DNA from: JAVEDQ01 sp963783105
GTDB lineage: Bacteria; Actinomycetota; Actinomycetes; Frankiales; Frankiaceae
DNA: 64,000 nucleotides
Assembly: GCA_963783105.1 (NCBI GenBank)
Contig: CAWAMI010000003.1
Location: forward strand, 930,001-994,000
Direction: 5' to 3'
The notes beneath the pieces are model-generated. The model saw only the letters and a list, made by a program, of their open reading frames with translations. It did not search any database and had not been told where the DNA came from. Made by a program: the position numbers and the translations under genes. Below are positions 58,794 through 64,000 of the stretch, piece after piece (within the stretch, counting starts at the first letter, position 1; each line of letters opens with the position of its first letter).

Positions 58794-59267
58794 TCAGTCC
58801 AGCAGCGCGAGCAGCACCGGGACGAGCACGGCGAGAAGGATCCCGACCACCAGGCCGCTGGCGAGGCGGGCCCCGCGCGGAAGGGACCGCAACGCGTCCG
58901 AGCCGGCCTTCCGATCGGACGAGCGGTGCCGGCCGGTGTCGCCCGCGAGCCGCGAAAGGAAGGCGGAGCCGCAGGCCGGACAGCTGGCGGCCTCCCAGGG
59001 CACCGTGACCGCGCAGGTGACGCAGGGCCAGCCTGCGCGCGTCGCGCCGGCGAGGCTGGTCGCTACCGCTGGGCTCGTCGCGCCCACGGCCGGGGTCGCC
59101 GCCTTCGCTCCTACGTCCTGGCGTGCGCCGGTCGGCGACCCTGGGGCGAGCGGTGCCGCGGGGACCGCCTTCGGGGCAGGCCGAAGGTCGCGGTAGCAGA
59201 GGCTGCACCACTGCGCGTTCGGTCGCACGGCTGCCGAGCAGCCGGGACAGCGCAGGACGTTCTCCAC
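58794..59267 (-). CDS. Double zinc-ribbon protein with C-terminal membrane helix
   Basis: 157 residues. A first zinc ribbon (LRCPGCSAAVRPNAQWCSLCY), an Ala/Pro/Gly linker, a second (PCVTCAVTVPWEAASCPACG) and a C-terminal hydrophobic helix (ASGLVVGILLAVLVPVLLALL). It is a tail-anchored protein with two zinc sites; its role is unknown. GTG at 59267. It lies between two SRPBCC genes on the same strand. Confidence 0.75.
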   Translation of the reverse strand: MENVLRCPGCSAAVRPNAQWCSLCYRDLRPAPKAVPAAPLAPGSPTGARQDVGAKAATPAVGATSPAVATSLAGATRAGWPCVTCAVTVPWEAASCPACGSAFLSRLAGDTGRHRSSDRKAGSDALRSLPRGARLASGLVVGILLAVLVPVLLALLD

Positions 59268-59306
59268 GTGGCATCCATCGGCAGCAGCTCGCGGAGGTCG
59301 AGTCCG

Positions 59307-59342
59307 GCCGTCAGATCGTGGGGAGCCGTCAGATCGTGGGGA
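59307..59342. repeat. 18-bp tandem duplication spanning a stop codon
   Basis: Two perfect head-to-tail copies of GCCGTCAGATCGTGGGGA. The copy at 59325-59342 contains the end of the second SRPBCC gene (PTI and TGA); the other lies just outside, repeating the same stop context. Confidence 0.9.
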
Positions 59343-59754
59343 TCGGCCTCGCCAGATCGGGCCTCGGCTCCCCCGCCCGGCGGTCGCCCTCGAGGCGGTC
59401 CTTGAGCAGGCCCATACCCCGCTTGGTCTGCCACGCCCGGTGCCGCGCCTCGCGCCAGACCGCACGCAACCCGAGCTCGGCGACCTCGGTGTCGCTGCCC
59501 GGCACGGTCGGATCGGCCCGGAGGAAGACGTGCACGATGACGCCGTCACCGAACGGCTCCAGCCACAGCTCGCCGGTGCCGACCAGGGCTCCGGTGATCG
59601 AGAACTGCAGACCGTCGATCCCGCGGTCCTTCGCGACCACGAGGTTCAGGTCCGGCCACCAGGACTGCCAGACCGCCGGCTCGTGCAGCGCGGCCGCGAC
59701 GTCCTGCCGGTCCGCGACGACGAAGGTCTCGTCCATGAGGTCGACGTTCGGCAC
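59329..59754 (-). CDS. SRPBCC family protein
   Basis: 141 residues from GTG 59754. DETFVVADRQDVAAALHEPAVWQSWWPDLNLVVAKDRG and WLEPFGDGVIVHVFLRADP indicate a START-like polyketide-cyclase/dehydrase fold. GTG 59781 and ATG 59736 are other possible starts; homologues I recall begin near DETF. Its function is unknown. It diverges from fadD and ends inside an 18-bp duplication. Confidence 0.8.
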   Translation of the reverse strand: MPNVDLMDETFVVADRQDVAAALHEPAVWQSWWPDLNLVVAKDRGIDGLQFSITGALVGTGELWLEPFGDGVIVHVFLRADPTVPGSDTEVAELGLRAVWREARHRAWQTKRGMGLLKDRLEGDRRAGEPRPDLARPIPTI

Positions 59755-59876
59755 CTCTCGATCGTGCCAGCAATCCCTCACAGCAGGGCTGCTTGCGGAT
59801 GCACGCTGTTACGGTTCCCGAGGGGTTGTGGAAACCGGGCACCGGAAGCCGGTCCGGTCGAGCCGAGGAGTCTTTC

Positions 59877-61673
59877 GTGCGCGAGTTCAGCGTTCCCGCC
59901 AAGGTCACCGTCGCCAAGGAGACGAACCTGACGGATGCGGTCTTCGACAACGCCGCCCAGCACCCGGACAACCTCGCCTTCCTGCGCAAGGTCGACGACG
60001 ACTGGAAGCCGATCACGTCCTCCGAGTTCGCCGAGGACGTCCGCCGGCTGGCCAAGGGACTGGTCGCCCGCGGTGTCCAGCCCGGTGACCGGGTCGGGCT
60101 GCTGAGCAAGACGCGCTACGAGTGGACGCTGGCCGACTACGCGATCTGGACTGCGGGCGCCGTCACCGTGCCGATCTACGAGACCTCCAGCCCCGAGCAG
60201 GTCCAGTGGATCCTCGGCGACTCGGGCGCGGTCGCAGTGATCGTCGAGACCCCGCTGCACAAGGGCGTCGTCGAGCAGGTTCGCGAGAACCTCGACGACC
60301 TCAAGGAGCTCTATGTCATCGAGGCGGGCGGCGTCGACGAGCTGATCGGCGCGGGCAAGGACGTCTCCGACGACGACATCGAGAACCGCCGCAAGACCCT
60401 GAACGGCGACAGCCTCGCCACCGTCATCTACACCAGCGGCACCACCGGCCGGCCGAAGGGCTGCCAGCTCACCCACGGCAACTTCGTCTTCGACGCGACG
60501 ACGACCACCGAGGGTCTGCGGCACCTGTTCACCGAGGACGCCTCGACGCTCGTCTTCATCCCGTTGGCGCACGTCTTCGCCCGGATCATCCAGGTCGGCT
60601 GCGTCATCAACCGCGTGACGCTCGGCCACTCCGCGGACGTCAAGAACCTGCTGGCCGACCTCGCGGTGTTCCAGCCGACGTTCCTGCTCTCCGTGCCGCG
60701 CATCTTCGAGAAGGTCTACAACGGCGCCGTCGCCAAGACCCGCGAGGAGGGCGGCGCCAAGGCCAAGATCTTCGCCGCCGCCGAGAAGACCGCCGTCGCC
60801 TACAGCGAGGCCCTCGGACGCGGGTCGGTGCCGCCGCACCTGAAGGTCACGCACGCGCTGTTCGACAAGCTCGTCTACGGCAAGCTGCGCGGCCTGCTGG
60901 GCGGCAAGGTCGAGTACGCCGTCAGTGGCGGAGCCCCGCTCGGCGCCCGCCTCGGCCACTTCTTCCGCGGCGTCGGCGTGACGGTGCTCGAGGGCTACGG
61001 TCTCACCGAGACCACCGCCGGGGCGACGTGCAACCTGCCCGACGCGATCAAGATCGGAACCGTCGGTCGGCCGATCCCCGGCTGCACCGTCAAGATCGCC
61101 GACGACGGCGAGATCCTGCTGCGCGGCGACAACATCTTCGCCGGCTACTGGCACAACGAGACCGCCACGGACGAGGTGCTGGCGGACGACGGCTCCTTCC
61201 ACACCGGCGACATCGGCGAGCTCGACGACGACGGCTACCTGAAGATCACCGGCCGCAAGAAGGAGCTCATCGTCACCGCCGGCGGCAAGAACGTCGCCCC
61301 GGCGGTGCTGGAGGACCGGCTGCGCAGCCACCCGCTCGTCTCCCAGTGCATGGTGGTCGGCGACAACAAGCCGTTCATCGCCTCCCTGATCACCATCGAC
61401 CCCGAGGCCTTCCCGCAGTGGAAGAAGGAGAACGGCAAGCCGGAGGACGCGCAGATCGAAGACATGGTCGACGACAAGGACCTGCGCAACGAGATCCAGA
61501 AGGCAGTCGACGAGGCCAACAATGCGGTCAGCCGGGCCGAGGCGATCCGCAAGTTCCGGATCCTGAAGGTGGACTTCACCGAAGAGGGCGGGCAGATGAC
61601 GCCGACCCTGAAGCTGAAGCGCAACGTCGTGGCGAAGGACTTCTCCTCCGACATCGAGGCGCTCTACAGCTGA
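59877..61673 (+). CDS. fadD: Long-chain fatty acid-CoA ligase (FadD15-like)
   Basis: 598 residues. The AMP-binding motif YTSGTTGRPKG begins at residue 185; further blocks are EGYGLTETTAG, GEILLRGDNIFAGYW, FHTGDIGELDDDGYLKITGRKKELIVTAGGKNVAP and the catalytic Lys near TPTLKLKRN. It activates long-chain fatty acids to acyl-CoA. The start GTG at 59877 has a GAGGAG site at 6 nt; a longer frame from 59793 has none. Counterpart of M. tuberculosis FadD15 (Rv2187). Confidence 0.93.
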   Translation: MREFSVPAKVTVAKETNLTDAVFDNAAQHPDNLAFLRKVDDDWKPITSSEFAEDVRRLAKGLVARGVQPGDRVGLLSKTRYEWTLADYAIWTAGAVTVPIYETSSPEQVQWILGDSGAVAVIVETPLHKGVVEQVRENLDDLKELYVIEAGGVDELIGAGKDVSDDDIENRRKTLNGDSLATVIYTSGTTGRPKGCQLTHGNFVFDATTTTEGLRHLFTEDASTLVFIPLAHVFARIIQVGCVINRVTLGHSADVKNLLADLAVFQPTFLLSVPRIFEKVYNGAVAKTREEGGAKAKIFAAAEKTAVAYSEALGRGSVPPHLKVTHALFDKLVYGKLRGLLGGKVEYAVSGGAPLGARLGHFFRGVGVTVLEGYGLTETTAGATCNLPDAIKIGTVGRPIPGCTVKIADDGEILLRGDNIFAGYWHNETATDEVLADDGSFHTGDIGELDDDGYLKITGRKKELIVTAGGKNVAPAVLEDRLRSHPLVSQCMVVGDNKPFIASLITIDPEAFPQWKKENGKPEDAQIEDMVDDKDLRNEIQKAVDEANNAVSRAEAIRKFRILKVDFTEEGGQMTPTLKLKRNVVAKDFSSDIEALYS

Positions 61674-61698
61674 GCGGGACGACCCTCGCGATGACCGC

Positions 61699-62406
61699 GT
61701 GGTAGCGGGAGCTGCCGAGCAACCCGGTCGGCCACGCCGACGGGGTCGATCGAGATGGCTGATCGCGGTCGGCGTCGCGCTGCTCCTGCTCGCCGTTGCC
61801 GGCACCGTCGTCTACCGACATCGCGAGTCGCCGCCTTCCGGATGCCGGACGAGCTCCACGCCGGTCACCACCGGTTCGCCCACCGCCGCGGTCCTGGGCG
61901 ACTCCTACACGGCCGGGCTGGGGCTGGCCGAGCCGCGGCTGGCCTGGTCCACCCTGCTCGGGCGTCTGGAGGGCTGGCGTACCTACGCCGAGGGCATCTC
62001 CGGCACGGGGCTGACGAACAGCGGCTTCTGCACGCACGCCGACTTCGGCGCGCGCCTCCCGAAGGCCCTCGCGCACCACCCCCGGATCCTCGTGGTGCAG
62101 GGCGGGCTGAACGACACCGGCGCTCCGCCGGGGGCACCTGGGGCCGCGCTGACCCGGCTGCTCGACCGGTCCGCCCGGGTGCCGCGGCTGGTCGTCGTCG
62201 GACCGCCCGCCGCCCCAGGAGAACCCCGGCCCGTCCTGCAGCGCATCGATGCCGAGTTCCGGGCGGCCTGCCGTCCGCCGCACTGCACCTACGTCAGCGC
62301 TCTCGGCTGGCAGCTCCCGTTCCAACCGGACCGGATACACCTGACCCCGGCCGGGCACATGATGTTCGCCGAGCACGTGTCGGAGGCGCTGCAGGGTCGC
62401 AGGTGA
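61699..62406 (+). CDS. SGNH/GDSL hydrolase, membrane-anchored
   Basis: 235 residues. A basic N-terminus and one helix (LIAVGVALLLLAVAGTVVY) are followed by an SGNH domain: LGDSYTAGLG (Ser), GGLND (Gly/Asn blocks) and DRIHLTPAGH (Asp, His). It probably removes acyl or acetyl groups outside the cell. GTG at 61699, 25 nt after fadD and likely cotranscribed with it. Confidence 0.87.
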   Translation: MVAGAAEQPGRPRRRGRSRWLIAVGVALLLLAVAGTVVYRHRESPPSGCRTSSTPVTTGSPTAAVLGDSYTAGLGLAEPRLAWSTLLGRLEGWRTYAEGISGTGLTNSGFCTHADFGARLPKALAHHPRILVVQGGLNDTGAPPGAPGAALTRLLDRSARVPRLVVVGPPAAPGEPRPVLQRIDAEFRAACRPPHCTYVSALGWQLPFQPDRIHLTPAGHMMFAEHVSEALQGRR

Positions 62407-62459
62407 GTCCACGACCGCCGTCGCAGCGACCGCAGCGGCAGCGGCGATGGCAGCGTCGA

Positions 62460-63605
62460 TCAGAACACGTCGACCGGGTGCTCGTCGGAGCCGTCGAGCA
62501 GGCCGCGCAGCCGGTCGGCGAGCACGTCCCACCGCCACCTTTCCTCGACCCACGCCCGGCCCGCCGCCCCCATGCGATGACGGAGTCCCTCGTCGTCGAG
62601 CAGGGCGATGAGTCTGTCGGCGACGGCCCGAGGGTCCCGGCCGTCCACGACGTAGCCGGTCTCCCCCTCCCGCACCGCGTCCGGCGAGCCACCACTATCG
62701 CCGGCGACCACCGGCAGCCCGGTCGCGTTCGCCTCGAGGAACACGATGCCGAGGCCCTCCACCTCCAGCCCGCCGCGGCGGGTGCGGCACGGCATGGAGA
62801 AGACGTCGCCCGCGGCGTAGTGGGCCGGCAGCTCCTCCCACGGCACCGACCCGGTCAGCACGACGTCCCGCTCCACCCCGTTCTCGCGGGCGAGCCGCTG
62901 CAGGGTGTCCCGGTAGGGCCCGCCGCCGACGAGCAGGAGCGCCGCGCCCGGGATCCGGCGCCGCACGGCGGGCAACGCGCGGATGAGGACGTCCTGGCCC
63001 TTGCGCGGCACGAGCCGGCTGACGCACACGACGACGGGCCGGTCGCCCAGACCGTGCCGGAGCCGGATGGCGTCCCCGTCCGCGGACGGCGAGAACAGCT
63101 GCGAGTCGACACCGCTCGGTAGCTGCGCCATCGTCGCCCGCGGACCGAACGCCGGCTCGAGCCGCTTGCGCGTGTAGTCGCCGAGGTAGGTGACGACATC
63201 GGTCGTCGTCCCGATGCGGCGCAGCATCTGCCGGGCTCCCGGCAGCAGCGCCCACCCGACCTCGTGTCCATGAGTGCTGGCGACGAAGCGCTGCACCCCG
63301 GATCGTCGCAGCGGCGCCGCGAGCAGACCCAGCGGTGCCGCCGCCCCGAACCAGACCGCCTCGCAGTCGTGCTCGCGGGCGAGGGCAGCCGCCCTCCTGT
63401 GGACCGCCGGGGTCGGCAGCATCAGCGACGTCGGGTGCCGCACCACGGGGAACGCCTGAGCGGCGTCGAACTCGGCGGCGCCGGACCAGTTGGAGGCGTA
63501 GACCACGACCTCCTCCGGCCGCAACCGCGAGGCCAACGAGTGGACGAACGCCTGGATCCCGCCCGGGCGCGGCGGATAGTCGTTCGTGACGACCAGCACC
63601 TTCAC
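62460..63605 (-). CDS. pimB: GT4 glycosyltransferase, PimB'-like mannosyltransferase
   Basis: 381 residues. N-terminal domain with TNDYPPRPGGIQAFV, middle with CVSRLVPRKGQDVLIRAL and GGGPYRD, and the GT4 motif EGLGIVFLEANATGLPVVAGDSGG. Place and sequence match PimB' (Rv2188c), which adds the second mannose to phosphatidylinositol monomannoside, though a broader GT4 role is possible. ATG at 63605; its ATG overlaps the M48 gene stop by 4 nt. The reading runs toward the fadD operon. Confidence 0.87.
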   Translation of the reverse strand: MKVLVVTNDYPPRPGGIQAFVHSLASRLRPEEVVVYASNWSGAAEFDAAQAFPVVRHPTSLMLPTPAVHRRAAALAREHDCEAVWFGAAAPLGLLAAPLRRSGVQRFVASTHGHEVGWALLPGARQMLRRIGTTTDVVTYLGDYTRKRLEPAFGPRATMAQLPSGVDSQLFSPSADGDAIRLRHGLGDRPVVVCVSRLVPRKGQDVLIRALPAVRRRIPGAALLLVGGGPYRDTLQRLARENGVERDVVLTGSVPWEELPAHYAAGDVFSMPCRTRRGGLEVEGLGIVFLEANATGLPVVAGDSGGSPDAVREGETGYVVDGRDPRAVADRLIALLDDEGLRHRMGAAGRAWVEERWRWDVLADRLRGLLDGSDEHPVDVF

Positions 63606-64000
63606 GAAGCCGGACTCCCGTCGGCGCTTCCGGTCAGCAGGGGTCCGGGCACGTCGAGACCTTCGCGGGCCGCCCAGCGCCGGGCCAGCGCGATGCGGTC
63701 CGGCACCGTCGGGTGCGAGCCGAACAGTGCGCGGGCCAGCGGCGGCGGATCGAGATCGGCCAGGTTCGTCACCGCCAGGCGGCGCTCCGAGGCGACGAAG
63801 GAATCGGCATCGCGGGTCAGGTCCAGCGAGTGCACGTCCGCTCGCGCCTCGACGCGTCGGCTGACGAGGTTCAGCACAGGACCGGTCAGTGACCCCACGA
63901 CCTGCACGACCAGCAGGGCAAGGGCCAAGGACCGAGGGTCGCCGACTCCGCGCGTGCCTGCCCGACGCTGTGCGGACGGCATCGTCAGAACCACGTGCAG
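63602..64000 (-). CDS. M48-family peptidase, C-terminal part only
   Basis: The frame is open at the right edge, so the start and the HExxH zinc motif lie outside. The visible part has a membrane helix (LALALLVVQVVGSLTGPVLNLV), the conserved SRRVEARADVHSLDL block with an acidic zinc ligand, and the GSHPTVPDRIALARRWA end, as in CAAX-protease/Ste24-type M48 enzymes of actinomycetes. Coupled to pimB by ATGA. Confidence 0.85.
   Translation of the reverse strand: MHVVLTMPSAQRRAGTRGVGDPRSLALALLVVQVVGSLTGPVLNLVSRRVEARADVHSLDLTRDADSFVASERRLAVTNLADLDPPPLARALFGSHPTVPDRIALARRWAAREGLDVPGPLLTGSADGSPAS

Overview
The window is dense, very GC-rich, bacterial chromosomal DNA from an actinomycete. GTG and TTG starts are common, third codon positions are strongly G/C, and the gene content is typical of Actinomycetota: PASTA kinase with an Rv2175c-type partner, RbpA, GAF-ANTAR regulators, split lycopene cyclase, DUF2252, DUF6480, PimB'-like mannosyltransferase. 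From memory of other genomes, the order Rv2175c-like / PknL-like / class II DAHP synthase / Rv2179c-like exoribonuclease / Rv2182c-like acyltransferase / ArsA-like ATPase / SRPBCC / FadD15-like / PimB'-like follows M. tuberculosis Rv2175c to Rv2188c, and the DAHP synthase, phosphofructokinase and glucokinase grouping resembles a Streptomyces locus. Genus cannot be fixed from sequence alone. No rRNA, tRNA, CRISPR, IS element or prophage was seen.

Layout. 0-4 kb: MoxR / DUF58 / VWA chaperone-type operon running into phytoene synthase and a DUF6480 protein. 4-9.4 kb: divergent cupin/MarR pair with two palindromic operators, a hydrolase, DUF2252 and a large lipoprotein. 9.4-15.5 kb (minus strand): lycopene cyclase halves, ThiE, a flavin-binding PPOX protein, Rv2175c-like, a Gfo/Idh oxidoreductase, a membrane protein and a 2-hydroxyacid dehydrogenase. 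15.7-25.3 kb (plus strand): PASTA kinase, endonuclease IV, a DUF5667 protein, a type I DAHP synthase, an ABC exporter, an SDR and an LLM oxidoreductase. 25.4-34.6 kb: class II DAHP synthase, a phosphofructokinase with pyrophosphate-type residues, lipoproteins, exoribonuclease, acyltransferase and esterases. 34.7-42.4 kb: TetR, AKR, serine hydrolase, epoxide-hydrolase-like protein, a decayed permease, YihY, DUF2203 and a desaturase. 42.6-44.8 kb: two GAF-ANTAR regulators, a small Cys-rich frame and RbpA. 44.9-49.3 kb: DUF1992, esterase, S9 peptidase, methyltransferase, OsmC. 49.5-51.5 kb: small accessory patch with vapBC. 51.7-64 kb: metallopeptidase, YbaK, two polytopic membrane proteins coupled to a ROK glucokinase, ArsA and SRPBCC genes, FadD, SGNH hydrolase, PimB'-like glycosyltransferase and the end of an M48 peptidase.

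How the genes fit together. Much of the window serves envelope and lipid metabolism (desaturase, FadD, acyltransferase, PimB', GT-C-like proteins, carotenoid genes) and central carbon flow into aromatics (glucokinase, phosphofructokinase, two DAHP synthases). The most striking sequence-level observations are: an exact TANNNT-N6-start architecture at eight genes, pointing to leaderless transcripts; a phosphofructokinase with Asp104/Lys124; one clear multi-lesion pseudogene (permease) and two genes whose halves lie in different frames; an exoribonuclease with no ordinary start codon; a 21-codon frame coupled on both sides by ATGA; and short tandem duplications that span stop codons. I did not find a multi-gene system that I can call wholly new.
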